In this document: in pieces, positions 25,119 through 33,064 of the stretch
Layout: every line of letters starts with the position of its first letter
How positions within the stretch are numbered: position 1 is the first letter of the stretch
Source: Clostridia bacterium
GTDB taxonomy: Bacteria > Bacillota > Clostridia > Saccharofermentanales > Saccharofermentanaceae
Reading direction: 5' to 3'
Assembly (NCBI GenBank): GCA_016287245.1
Contig: JAEEWG010000023.1
Span: 1 to 48,337 of the forward strand
Length of the DNA: 48,337 nucleotides
Program-made: the position numbers and the translations under genes
Notes under the pieces: model-generated
Told to the model about the DNA's origin: nothing
Seen by the model: the letters and a program-made list of their open reading frames with translations, nothing else
Databases searched by the model: none

Positions 25119-26162
25119 ATGACAAAGAAGTTTTTGAGCATTATTTTAGTCTTATGTATATTCGCCGGTTTTTACACATTTGCTCCTGCAGGCACCACTC
25201 TGCTTCCGAGCAATGATGTATCCGCAGCCGCCAGAGATTCATATAGCGGATCCTACAAAGTAGTTAAACTGATCACCGAAGTCTACACTTCGGATACCGG
25301 TGGATGCTTTCAGGTAGTATATGAAAAGAAACCGGGTGCTATCGTCATACTCGATAAGATGGGCACTCCGTCAGATTGTCAGTTTGTAGATCTGCATGAG
25401 TATGTCGATAACGGATATCTGGAACCGTTTTATGTGGATCCTCAGCCGAATCCGACAGAAAACCTCCCTTTGGGCTCTGTAAACTTTGCTAACGCGGTCA
25501 ACACCAATAACCAGACTCACGCTACCGTACTTTATAAAGGCAAAGATTACAAGCTGCAGGGAAATCTGGATGACGCAAAGGGCAAGATCTCTTTCACAGT
25601 AAAAGTAACTAACATTAAAAGCAAAACAGTGGTCAGAGATTTTAGTACAGCATACAATTCAAGTTCAAAGACACTGAATCTTTCGTCTGTTCAAAGTCTT
25701 CAGAATGCCCTCTCCGTAAAAACCCTTTCCTGCGGTCAGTATAAACTGGAGATCAAAGTAACCAAGAGCGGCTACAAGCCTGCAAACCGTACAGTTTACT
25801 TCTCCGTCATTAAAGAAGGAGCGGCTACGCTGGCTAAAAGAATGTATACGGAACTGCTGAAAACATCACCGGCATCTGCAGCATGGGACAATGCTTATCA
25901 GGTGTCCGTCGGTACAAAAACAGCAGCAGCACTTATCCGTTCGTACACAGGAAATAGTTCTCTTAACAAGTTGAGCAATGCTGAATTCGTAAAACGACTT
26001 TATAACGCCATACTTGGCAGAACTTATGATCAAGGCGGCTTTGAGCACTGGCTAAACTGCCTCAATAACGGAGCTCCTCGTTCAACGATCGTAAATGAGT
26101 TCATTGCCTCGAAAGAATTCGAAAACATCTGCAATGGCTGGGGTATCACAAGAGGCACGTAA
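25119..26162 (+). CDS. Secreted protein with C-terminal DUF4214
   Basis: 347 residues from the ATG at 25119, which follows GGAGAG; a frame open from 24858 lacks a ribosome binding site and would run through the promoter. MTKKFLSIILVLCIFAGFYT starts a signal peptide ending near VSAAA. Residues 30-230 are beta-rich, of no family I recognise, and could be immunoglobulin-like (YKLQGNLDDAKGKISFTVKV). The last 70 residues form one DUF4214 unit, FVKRLYNAILGRTYDQGGFEHW, ending NICNGWGITRG, as in the CHAP protein. Shared control with the CHAP gene suggests that both act together at the cell surface. Confidence 0.85.
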   Translation: MTKKFLSIILVLCIFAGFYTFAPAGTTLLPSNDVSAAARDSYSGSYKVVKLITEVYTSDTGGCFQVVYEKKPGAIVILDKMGTPSDCQFVDLHEYVDNGYLEPFYVDPQPNPTENLPLGSVNFANAVNTNNQTHATVLYKGKDYKLQGNLDDAKGKISFTVKVTNIKSKTVVRDFSTAYNSSSKTLNLSSVQSLQNALSVKTLSCGQYKLEIKVTKSGYKPANRTVYFSVIKEGAATLAKRMYTELLKTSPASAAWDNAYQVSVGTKTAAALIRSYTGNSSLNKLSNAEFVKRLYNAILGRTYDQGGFEHWLNCLNNGAPRSTIVNEFIASKEFENICNGWGITRGT

Positions 26163-26188
26163 TCATTCTTCTTCCCAACACTATTGAG

Positions 26189-26239
26189 AAAAAAAAGGAA
26201 AAGGATCTTCCCGCGAGGAATCGGGGAAGATCCTTTTCC
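26189..26239 (-). terminator. Convergent terminator, mainly for the ABC operon
   Basis: Arms GGAAAAGGATCTTCCC (26197-26212) and GGGGAAGATCCTTTTCC (26223-26239). On the minus strand it is followed by eight Ts (A tract 26189-26196), so it ends the ABC operon; on the plus strand only short T runs follow, within and after the arm. Confidence 0.85.
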
Positions 26240-26259
26240 CTATTCCATTCATGGTCCGA

Positions 26260-26919
26260 TCAATGCTTCTCTAACCTGATCGTGCGCATGCAGCTCTTCG
26301 CAACTTCATCGTCGTGTGTAACCACAACGACCGTCGTTCCATTCGTCTTATTCAGATCCTGTATGATCTTTATGATGTGCTCCTCTGTGGTCGAATCCAG
26401 AGATCCCGTCGGCTCGTCCGCCAGAAGGAGCTTCGGCTCGCAGATGATCGCGCGGCCGATGGCTACACGCTGCTTCTCACCGCCCGAGAGCTTGCCCGGG
26501 TACTTATCCTTCAGATCCGAGATCTCGAGCTGCTCCAGGACCTCCAGGATGCGCTTGCGCTTTTCGCCGGAAGAAAGGGACGATTCCCAAAGTCCGACCT
26601 CAACATTCTCATACACGGTAAAGTCATTGATCAGCGCGAAATGCTGGAGCACGATACCGATGTTGTTTCGCCGGAATTTCACACCGTCAGCCGCGCTTTT
26701 GATATTCATCTCTTTCTCATCGAAAAGATACTCTCCGCTGTCCTGCGTGTCGATCCCTGCAAGGATGTTCAGAAGCGTCGTTTTCCCGGATCCGCTCTTT
26801 CCCATGATCGCGACAAGCTCTCCCTTGTCGATCGAGAGGTTCAGGTCTTCCAGTACGTCGACCTTTGAACTCTTCTTCCCAAATGATTTATTGATGTTTT
26901 TCAATTCGATAAAAGACAT
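26260..26919 (-). CDS. MacB/LolD-type ABC ATPase, copy 1
   Basis: 219 residues. Walker [12 protein letters not shown] (about 39-49), signature LSGGEKQR, Walker [14 protein letters not shown] and a switch His in VVVTHDDE. The Q-loop region reads [11 protein letters not shown]. It powers the two FtsX-like permeases encoded upstream in the same operon. This subclass usually works by mechanotransmission on extracytoplasmic substrates such as lipoproteins, peptides or antibiotics. The ATG is preceded by GGAGG and lies 23 bases after permease B. It is very similar to the ATPase at 31106. Confidence 0.93.
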   Translation of the reverse strand: MSFIELKNINKSFGKKSSKVDVLEDLNLSIDKGELVAIMGKSGSGKTTLLNILAGIDTQDSGEYLFDEKEMNIKSAADGVKFRRNNIGIVLQHFALINDFTVYENVEVGLWESSLSSGEKRKRILEVLEQLEISDLKDKYPGKLSGGEKQRVAIGRAIICEPKLLLADEPTGSLDSTTEEHIIKIIQDLNKTNGTTVVVVTHDDEVAKSCMRTIRLEKH

Positions 26920-26942
26920 TTCTTTTCCTCCAGAATGAATGA

Positions 26943-28205
26943 TTAGACGATGATCCGGTCTCGTACGAACATATCCAGATTGACTTTCTTCAGGACGCGG
27001 AGCGTCGGGATCAGTGCGATAAAGGATACGACAGCCGCAAACGCAAACAGCAGTATCGGCGAAACCAGGAATTTCTTATATTCGAGTTGCGAAATCACTA
27101 TCGCAGGAACACATGACAGCGCCGCCCAGATCAGCATCTCCAGAATGATCGATGCATTGATCTTCCATAGCGGGACCCCGCAAAGCAGATATATACAGTT
27201 CGTCGACAGATCTTCGATTGCACGGTTATAAAGGACCATACCGAGCGTAATAAGGCAGATGATGCCCGTAACTGCCGTCATGACGGCGATCAGCATGACG
27301 TTTTTCTCGGATATGCTCTTTGTTTCCGTAACCTCAACACCATCGCTCGCCTGGACTCTGAGAGTATAAAAACCATTCTTGGCCGTAATCGAATTGACCA
27401 GTTTCTGAAGATCTAAAGTCTCATCAGCTACATAGATCCTTACGTCATCCACGCAATCGTAGTTTATCGCCTTTGATGCCTGATAATCGGAATCTTGCGG
27501 TCGGCGTCCAAACACGCCGGCGCATATCATTGAATTATCCAGAGAGATCATATTGCCCCATTCATACAAGGCTGAATATTTTTCCAGAAAACCGATCACA
27601 ACGGCTTTGTCATCGTAATTTTCATTCTTCAGATGAATGATATCACCAATATCATATACTTCCTGATAGTTATACCCCAGCACGACCGGAACCGGTGTAT
27701 CTATGTCGATTCCGTAGTCCTCCTCACGAAAAAGTCTTCCGGAAGCGCATTTAAGATGAAATGCGTCCTGCGCATGAAGAGTGACAAAGATCTGTTCGAT
27801 CATTAGTGTACCTTCACGGTCCACCTCGATCGCATACGGTGAAAGATCCGGTCCATCCACGAAATCATTCGGCGCAAAATCCGAATAGATATCGCTATAA
27901 ATGATGATGTTCGGATCACTCTCCAGCTCTTTTAATACTTCCTGGCCGACATAGAACATGGAAGTTTTGTTCAATATATCACTTCTGTAAATAGCGGACT
28001 CATCCATATCCGCAAAAACGATACTATAATGAGATGCAATCGCACCAGACTTAAAGTATTGATCATGACGGTCCTTAAGAAAGTAGTAATTCTGCAGAAG
28101 AATAAAGATCACAGACGTGCAGATGACCATATTGAGAAAGATCGTCAGATTTCTCCTTATGCTCTTAAACATATTCCGGTACGTGTTTACCATCACGGTC
28201 TTCAT
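26943..28205 (-). CDS. FtsX/MacB-like permease B, copy 1
   Basis: 420 residues. One N-terminal helix (about 19-38), a large outside domain (about 40-285) and three C-terminal helices (about 290-315, 340-365, 375-395): the FtsX/MacB topology. It ends DMFVRDRIIV. Its ATG overlaps the permease A stop (ATGA), so translation is coupled. Together A and B should form a heterodimeric transporter with the ATPase. The substrate is not known; the linked secreted small protein is the obvious candidate for export, processing or self-protection. Its close paralogue is at 31790. Confidence 0.88.
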   Translation of the reverse strand: MKTVMVNTYRNMFKSIRRNLTIFLNMVICTSVIFILLQNYYFLKDRHDQYFKSGAIASHYSIVFADMDESAIYRSDILNKTSMFYVGQEVLKELESDPNIIIYSDIYSDFAPNDFVDGPDLSPYAIEVDREGTLMIEQIFVTLHAQDAFHLKCASGRLFREEDYGIDIDTPVPVVLGYNYQEVYDIGDIIHLKNENYDDKAVVIGFLEKYSALYEWGNMISLDNSMICAGVFGRRPQDSDYQASKAINYDCVDDVRIYVADETLDLQKLVNSITAKNGFYTLRVQASDGVEVTETKSISEKNVMLIAVMTAVTGIICLITLGMVLYNRAIEDLSTNCIYLLCGVPLWKINASIILEMLIWAALSCVPAIVISQLEYKKFLVSPILLFAFAAVVSFIALIPTLRVLKKVNLDMFVRDRIIV

Positions 28206-29425
28206 ATTCTGGTCACCACCTTTCCGGGATCGATCCGATATTCAACGATCCCCGAAATGACCACAAACACTATAAGAAGGAGAATATCCAGAATCAAAAA
28301 CTCTCCGAATATCTTCCAAAGCAGGGCAAACGGAAGAGAAAACATTCCGAAGAATATCGCAAACACCGAAAGCAACACGGCCAGAATGATACCCGCTACT
28401 GCCCAAAGAACAGACCTTCGACAGAAGATATCCATAAACTTTTTGAAGGAGACCCCACACAGGCGCAGCACCGCTGATTTCACTTTATGGGAACGTATCG
28501 CCAGAAGGAGGATACTTCCATAGAAGAAAACCAGCAGAAAAACCATGAAGACTTTTAAATAGTTCTTCAGATACATGCCTCCGGAGACAACATCGATCAG
28601 CGCGACCGGCGTGTGCCGACGGGTAAGCGTCGTACGGAGCACCTCCTCACTCTTCCGGTTCATTTCCTCGAAAACCGATTCAGCCGAAGATGCATTATCG
28701 ATATAAAAGATCCCCTTGATCTGCTCCTCCGCAGGAATACTTCCCAGATTTATGAACACAAGAGAGTCCATTGCAGATGCGCCTGATATAGCCGTTACCC
28801 CGATAACTTCGTATTTCTTATCCATATAATCGAGATAGTCGTGCCCGTTCTCTTCGTAACATGATTTATATACATCCTGTCCCACCACGGCCAGCGGTTC
28901 CTCAGCTAAACACTCTTCCTCCGTGAAGAAGCGCCCCGAAATAAGCGGCACATCTACACTTCTTTTCCCATGGTAAAAGACCCCGCGAAGCGTGCCCCGA
29001 TGCAGGGAAGCGAAATAACTTCCACTCCCCGCACCGAGTACAGTTTCCATCGCGGTACGACCATCCTCTAAGACAGGATTGGTCAGGACAAAATCCGGAT
29101 CGGCCGCTTCAATAGGTGAACTGTCGGGGCTTATCATGCCTTCTTCATTGACATTGAAATCGACATTCCCGAAGAAAACTACGTCTTCCGGATCTTCCCC
29201 GTAACTCATCCATCCTCCGAATCTGGCAATGGCAGCCGAAGGGTCATAGATGTTGAAAAACAGAGCGTCCCGGGTTATATATCCACGAGCGATCTGCTGG
29301 TTAAAGTTATACTCTTCATCCGTACAGATGAAGACGAAACCGATCATCATCACAGAAAAAAAGAAAAAGAATATAGCCAGCCCCAAAACGACTGAATTAC
29401 CGGATTTGTCCCCACGTTTACTCAT
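28202..29425 (-). CDS. FtsX/MacB-like permease A, copy 1
   Basis: 407 residues. N-terminal helix (SVVLGLAIFFFFFSVMMIGF), an outside domain of about 220 residues (FTEEECLAEEPLAVVGQDVY resembles the MacB periplasmic core), then three helices near the C-terminus (KVFMVFLLVFFYGSILLLAI and two more), ending GIVEYRIDPGKVVTRI. It overlaps the small secreted protein gene upstream (ATGA) and permease B downstream (ATGA). This tight coupling means that the small secreted protein and the transporter are made together. The paralogue at 33061 is alike throughout. Confidence 0.88.
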   Translation of the reverse strand: MSKRGDKSGNSVVLGLAIFFFFFSVMMIGFVFICTDEEYNFNQQIARGYITRDALFFNIYDPSAAIARFGGWMSYGEDPEDVVFFGNVDFNVNEEGMISPDSSPIEAADPDFVLTNPVLEDGRTAMETVLGAGSGSYFASLHRGTLRGVFYHGKRSVDVPLISGRFFTEEECLAEEPLAVVGQDVYKSCYEENGHDYLDYMDKKYEVIGVTAISGASAMDSLVFINLGSIPAEEQIKGIFYIDNASSAESVFEEMNRKSEEVLRTTLTRRHTPVALIDVVSGGMYLKNYLKVFMVFLLVFFYGSILLLAIRSHKVKSAVLRLCGVSFKKFMDIFCRRSVLWAVAGIILAVLLSVFAIFFGMFSLPFALLWKIFGEFLILDILLLIVFVVISGIVEYRIDPGKVVTRI

Positions 29426-29766
29426 TTATATAAAACACCTTCACATCTTTGATCACTGGTCTTATCAGCAATTCTGGACAGATATTTTTTGAAGCCCACT
29501 TTCAGATCATATTCTTTGAAGGCATCTAATCTTCCACTAGTTGTAGTTATAAACACATCAATCTTTTTACTACCGTTCCGGTTAGTGACATCAATACCAC
29601 ACCATCCCTGAACGCTCATGGTCGAGCTGCCACTCTGGTAAAATTGATACTTGCCCCTTCCTTTACTTGCACATATCGGATCTCCTGCCATAACTGTCGG
29701 AACGACCACACACGAAGCTACAGCAGCCATAGTTAAACAAATTGCAATCACTCTCTTTACTTTCAT
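29422..29766 (-). CDS. Small secreted protein linked to the ABC operon
   Basis: 114 residues. Signal peptide MKVKRVIAICLTMAAVASCV with likely cleavage after VMA (about 26-28). VASC could be read as a lipobox, but hydrophobic residues follow it, so cleavage by the ordinary signal peptidase fits better. The mature part of about 86 residues is basic and contains QGWCGIDVTNRNGSKKIDVF and a Cys near its N-terminus. The signal peptide is close to those of the three proteins at 34516-35880, and the QGW/QGY and Y..K..Y..A.K..D positions align, so I place it in the same family as a divergent member. It shares four bases with permease A. A secreted antimicrobial or signal with its own transporter is a likely model, not proven. 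Confidence 0.8.
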   Translation of the reverse strand: MKVKRVIAICLTMAAVASCVVVPTVMAGDPICASKGRGKYQFYQSGSSTMSVQGWCGIDVTNRNGSKKIDVFITTTSGRLDAFKEYDLKVGFKKYLSRIADKTSDQRCEGVLYK

Positions 29767-29827
29767 AGAAACACCTCCAATTGTTTGCCATCTATTTTTC
29801 CGTTTCTAAGAAATAAATTGATCTGCT

Positions 29828-29884
29828 TTACGGTCTCTTTCTTTCGAAATGCCGAATGAACAACAAAACCCGCTCCTTCTTCAT
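29828..29884 (-). CDS. 18-codon upstream ORF, copy 1
   Basis: Reads MKKERVLLFIRHFERKRP. AGGAGGT lies 8 bases before the ATG, a perfect ribosome binding site. The stop is 61 bases before the secreted-protein ATG. Two other units in the window carry the same ORF (30786-30842 and 36516-36572), sharing MK-basic/acidic start, F-[IV]-R and E-R-K-R near the end. The peptide is basic and hydrophobic in the middle. It could be a leader peptide controlling the downstream gene, a signalling peptide, or a conserved RNA segment that happens to be open. Confidence is for a translated or conserved ORF, not for a function. Confidence 0.6.
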   Translation of the reverse strand: MKKERVLLFIRHFERKRP

Positions 29885-30002
29885 TTCTCATTACCTCCTT
29901 TGCCAAGATTCGCTTCAGGTGCCCCTAAACTCTCTTTTTCCGCGCGAAAAGATCCATCCCCCCAAAGACGGAAGATGCGCAAAGTAGAGATCGGATCTCA
30001 CC

Positions 30003-30107
30003 TTATTCGTTATAGCTTTCTAAAAAAGGGATGCCTGAAGAACGGCAAATACCCGTGCACGTGACACGTGCACGAAAAAAATAGGGCGCATAGACGCGAA
30101 GTTTCAT
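30003..30107 (-). CDS. Mini-ORF at the start of the leader, copy 1
   Basis: 34 codons, starting MKLRVYAPYFFRARVT, with GGAGGTGG just before the ATG. The 5' leader ahead of it is conserved between copies, but the encoded peptide is not (compare 30958-31029). The ribosome binding site may therefore be a relic or a regulatory stop-gap. Between it and the 18-codon ORF lies a weak hairpin followed by CTTTTCGCG, which could act as an attenuator. Confidence 0.35.
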   Translation of the reverse strand: MKLRVYAPYFFRARVTCTGICRSSGIPFLESYNE

Positions 30108-30140
30108 AAATCCACCTCCAGTAATGCCAACCCTAAGCAG

Positions 30141-30169
30141 ATTTTATGACAGGAAGGGGCCAGTGTCAA
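30141..30169 (-). promoter_or_regulatory. Promoter of ABC operon, copy 1
   Basis: On the minus strand, TTGACA (30164-30169), a 17-base spacer, TAAAAT (30141-30146). The following CTTAGGGTTGG leader sequence recurs in the other two units. It drives the mini-ORF, 18-codon ORF, secreted protein, permeases and ATPase as one unit of about 3.9 kb. Confidence 0.8.
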
Positions 30170-30205
30170 ATCAAATTTTAAAGTAAACCCTCTCCCCTCA
30201 AAAAT

Positions 30206-30244
30206 CAAAAAGGATCTTCCCCGATCCCTCGGGAGAAGACCCTT
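30206..30244 (-). terminator. Terminator of the zinc-ribbon gene at 30306
   Basis: On the minus strand, AAAGGGTCTTCTCCCGAG pairs imperfectly with CTCGGGGAAGATCCTTT-type sequence around GGAT, followed by TTTTTGATTTTT. Its sequence resembles the terminator at 26189-26239. It separates the zinc-ribbon unit from the next promoter. Confidence 0.8.
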
Positions 30245-30305
30245 TCATTTATAGCTAATTCAGAATCTATATAGATGTGTTCTAAAAATAGCCCTTAAAA
30301 TTCTA

Positions 30306-30728
30306 TCAGGAGAATCTCTGGTTACAGATTGCACAATACCACTCAGTATGTCCGTTTCTATAGACCGAATACAGCTGGTGACCAGTTGCAGGGATCGTTC
30401 TATAGCAGGTAGCCGAGCAGTAGCTGCATCTGCAGTATTCCGTTCCTGTTCGTGTACAGGAGGCCGGCGAGCACACAGTTACCCGAACGTAGTTATGAGC
30501 GGTCTTTGGAAGAGTCACACTCCACGCGTAACCACAATCCGCGCAGACGCGAACCGCTGATCCTGTTGAGGTACATGTCGGATAAACCGTCGGAACCTGA
30601 ACATAGAAGCTATGAGAGCACGCAGCCTCAACTTTTTTGTTCATCGTTGTGGAAACACCAGCTACGATAGCGAATACAAGCAAAACCGCAGCTAACATCT
30701 TAATTTTTCTACTTCTAACAATAGTCAT
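30306..30728 (-). CDS. Small secreted CxxC (zinc-ribbon-like) protein 1
   Basis: 140 residues. Signal peptide ends near VEAA (about 33-36). The mature part repeats a Cys pattern: CSHSF, YPTCTSTGSAVRVCADCGYAW, SCTRTGTEYCRCSYCSATCY, GHQLYSVYRNGHTEWYCAICNQRFS. Such CxxC units with T/S-x-x-x-G and 'P-x-T/A-x-H' spacers are common in secreted Clostridia proteins and could bind zinc. No enzyme motif is seen. The paralogue at 36038 has the same design and, in its upstream DNA, nearly the same 60 bases. It lies in a unit with the 18-codon ORF 57 bases upstream. Function unknown; secreted effector or structural peptide are options. Confidence 0.8.
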   Translation of the reverse strand: MTIVRSRKIKMLAAVLLVFAIVAGVSTTMNKKVEAACSHSFYVQVPTVYPTCTSTGSAVRVCADCGYAWSVTLPKTAHNYVRVTVCSPASCTRTGTEYCRCSYCSATCYRTIPATGHQLYSVYRNGHTEWYCAICNQRFS

Positions 30729-30785
30729 AATTCATTTCTCCTTGTTAATTTGACACATTTTTAATTGATTCGTTACTTGCTACTT

Positions 30786-30842
30786 TTAGGACCGCTTCCT
30801 TTCGAAATTCCGAATGAACATAAATAGAGAGTCGTTCTTCAT
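30786..30842 (-). CDS. 18-codon upstream ORF, copy 2
   Basis: Reads MKNDSLFMFIRNFERKRS, with AGGAGGT 10 bases before the ATG. The stop is 57 bases before the zinc-ribbon gene at 30728. Compared with copy 3, most differences keep residue character (F to Y, M to V, I to V), which hints at selection on the peptide. Confidence 0.65.
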   Translation of the reverse strand: MKNDSLFMFIRNFERKRS

Positions 30843-30957
30843 TTCCCCAAATACCTCCTTTGATAAAACTGAATCTATTTATAAAATTCACAACGTTTTT
30901 GGCGCGCAAAAAGAAACATCTCAAGAAAGATGACGCTCCTTTAGATGCCAGAACACG

Positions 30958-31029
30958 TTATAAATTCATTTGTTTCGTCAAAGCAGGAATGCAAAAAAAT
31001 CCGGGCACAGTTATTCCGTGAAATCTCAT
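30958..31029 (-). CDS. Mini-ORF at the start of the leader, copy 2
   Basis: 23 codons, MRFHGITVPGFFCIPALTKQ then MNL, with GGAGGTGG before the ATG. It occupies the same place as 30003-30107 but the peptide is unrelated. In the third unit the matching position has no ATG, so this ORF is probably not itself selected. Confidence 0.3.
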   Translation of the reverse strand: MRFHGITVPGFFCIPALTKQMNL

Positions 31030-31064
31030 AGATCCACCTCCATAATAAACCAACCCTAGAAACA

Positions 31065-31093
31065 ATTTTAAGACAGCAGAAGCCTGCCGTCAA
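31065..31093 (-). promoter_or_regulatory. Promoter of zinc-ribbon unit 1
   Basis: On the minus strand, TTGACG (31088-31093), a 17-base spacer, TAAAAT (31065-31070), followed by the conserved CTAGGGTTGGTTTA leader. It lies 12 bases beyond the stop of the second ATPase gene, with no terminator between them. Confidence 0.78.
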
Positions 31094-31105
31094 CGGCATT
31101 CACGG

Positions 31106-31765
31106 TCAATGCTTTTCCAAATGGATCGTGCGCATACAGCTTTTCGCCACTTCATCATCATGAGTAACCACAATGACCGTTGTTCCATTCGTCTTGTTCA
31201 GATCCTGAATGATTTTTATTATGTTTTCTTCTGTTGAAGAGTCCAGAGATCCGGTCGGCTCGTCTGCAAGAAGCAGTGAAGGTCTGCAGATGATTGCACG
31301 GCCAATAGCTACACGCTGCTTTTCACCGCCAGACAGTTTCCCGGGGTACTTATCCTTCAGATCCGAGATCTGAAGCTGCTCCATGACCTCAATAATGCGT
31401 TTATTCTTTTCGACTATAGACAGACCGGATTCCCAAAGCCCGACCTCGATGTTTTCCGACACGGTAAAGTCGTTGATAAGGGCAAAATGCTGAAGTACGA
31501 TGCCGATGTTGTTCCTTCTGAATTTCACACCATCTGCAGCATTCCTGATCTTCATGGGCTTCTCATCGAAAAGATATTCTCCGCTGTCCGGTGTATCTAT
31601 ACCGGCAAGAATATTCAGCAGTGTGGTCTTTCCGGAACCACTCTTTCCCATGATCGCGACCAGTTCTCCCTTCTCGATCGAAAGATTCAGATCTTCCAGG
31701 ACATCAACCTTTGAATTCTTTTTTCCAAATGACTTATTAATGTTTTTCAATTCAATAAAGGACAT
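31106..31765 (-). CDS. MacB/LolD-type ABC ATPase, copy 2
   Basis: 219 residues, nearly identical to the ATPase at 26260 from end to end, with the same Walker [12 protein letters not shown], signature LSGGEKQR and Walker [14 protein letters not shown]. The main differences lie in the helical region ([19 protein letters not shown]). It completes the second A-B-ATPase system and follows permease B by 24 bases. A tandem duplication is the simplest origin. Confidence 0.93.
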   Translation of the reverse strand: MSFIELKNINKSFGKKNSKVDVLEDLNLSIEKGELVAIMGKSGSGKTTLLNILAGIDTPDSGEYLFDEKPMKIRNAADGVKFRRNNIGIVLQHFALINDFTVSENIEVGLWESGLSIVEKNKRIIEVMEQLQISDLKDKYPGKLSGGEKQRVAIGRAIICRPSLLLADEPTGSLDSSTEENIIKIIQDLNKTNGTTVIVVTHDDEVAKSCMRTIHLEKH

Positions 31766-31789
31766 CTCTTTTCCTCCATACAGTTGCTT

Positions 31790-33064
31790 TTAGACGATAA
31801 TGCGGTTTCGCACAAACACATCCAGATTCACTTTCTTCATGACGCGGAGCGTTGGAATAAGCGCAATCAGGGCTACGATTGCCGAAAATGCAAAGAGCAG
31901 AACTGGTGAGACCATTAACTTCTTATACTCCAGCTGGGAGATCATACAGGCCGGGATACAGGATAGTGCCGCCCATATCAACATTTCCAGAATGATCGAT
32001 GTGTTGATCTTCCAAAGCGGAATGCCACAGAGAAGGTAGATACAGTTTGTTGACAGATCTTCCAGAGCCCGGTTATACAGCACCATACCGAGTGTGATCA
32101 GACAGATAATACCTGTGACCGCTGTGACAACTGCAATCAGCATGACATTCTTCTCGGAAATGCTCTTTGTCTCCGTGACCTCAACGCCGTCGGTCGCCTG
32201 CACACATAATGTATAAAAGCCATTCTTCGCCGTTAGAGAGTTTACATATTTCTGAAGATCCATGGTTTCATCCATTACGTAAATGCACGGAGAAGTGATG
32301 CTTGTAAACTCCTCATCACTGCTTAGCCCGAGTTTGCGCTCTTTGTTTTTCTCCAGTTCCTCGAAATCCCGCGGGAAATCTCCCGGCACGACGATCGCAT
32401 CATCCATATAATTCACGGTCTCCCATGCATTGATAGATGAATACTTTTCAAGGAATCCGATCACCACAGCACGATCGTCATAATACTCATTTTTCAGATG
32501 GATAGTATCTCCGATCTTAAAGACCTCCTGAAGATTATATCCCAGCACAACCGGTACCGGATCGTCGGTATCTACGTTAAAATCTTCCTCTTGGAAAAAC
32601 CTGCCTGAATCACATTTCAACTCAAATGCATCCTGTGTATTTTTAGAAAAATGGTATTGCTCAATCAGTATTTCATTCACTCCCTCGATAGCGTATGGGG
32701 TCATATTCACGCCATCGACATAATCTTCAGGCAGGAAATTGGAATATGTGAGGCCATATAGCATTATCCGGGGATCACTTTCCATTGTCTTTAACAAGTC
32801 TTGTCCCACATAGTACATGGGAGTTTTATTCAATTGGTCACTGTAGTACAATCCCCCGTCATCCTCATCAGCGAATGAGATTTCAAAATGCGAGGCGATA
32901 TTTCCAGATGTGAAGTAATCGTCATGGCGGTCCTTTAGATAATAATAATTCTGCAAAAGAATAAATATCACGGACGTGCAGATCACCATATTAAGAAGAA
33001 TCGTCAGATTCCTCTTTACGCTCTTAAACATATTCCGATAAGTATTGATAATCACTGTACTCAT
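31790..33064 (-). CDS. FtsX/MacB-like permease B, copy 2
   Basis: 424 residues, homologous throughout to permease B at 26943. The membrane ends are almost unchanged (NLTILLNMVICTSVIFILLQ; DVFVRNRIIV), but the outside domain differs more, including a charged DFEELEKNKERKLG stretch in the middle that is absent from copy 1. Divergence focused on the outside domain suggests that the two systems meet different substrates. The ATG overlaps the permease A stop. Confidence 0.88.
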   Translation of the reverse strand: MSTVIINTYRNMFKSVKRNLTILLNMVICTSVIFILLQNYYYLKDRHDDYFTSGNIASHFEISFADEDDGGLYYSDQLNKTPMYYVGQDLLKTMESDPRIMLYGLTYSNFLPEDYVDGVNMTPYAIEGVNEILIEQYHFSKNTQDAFELKCDSGRFFQEEDFNVDTDDPVPVVLGYNLQEVFKIGDTIHLKNEYYDDRAVVIGFLEKYSSINAWETVNYMDDAIVVPGDFPRDFEELEKNKERKLGLSSDEEFTSITSPCIYVMDETMDLQKYVNSLTAKNGFYTLCVQATDGVEVTETKSISEKNVMLIAVVTAVTGIICLITLGMVLYNRALEDLSTNCIYLLCGIPLWKINTSIILEMLIWAALSCIPACMISQLEYKKLMVSPVLLFAFSAIVALIALIPTLRVMKKVNLDVFVRNRIIV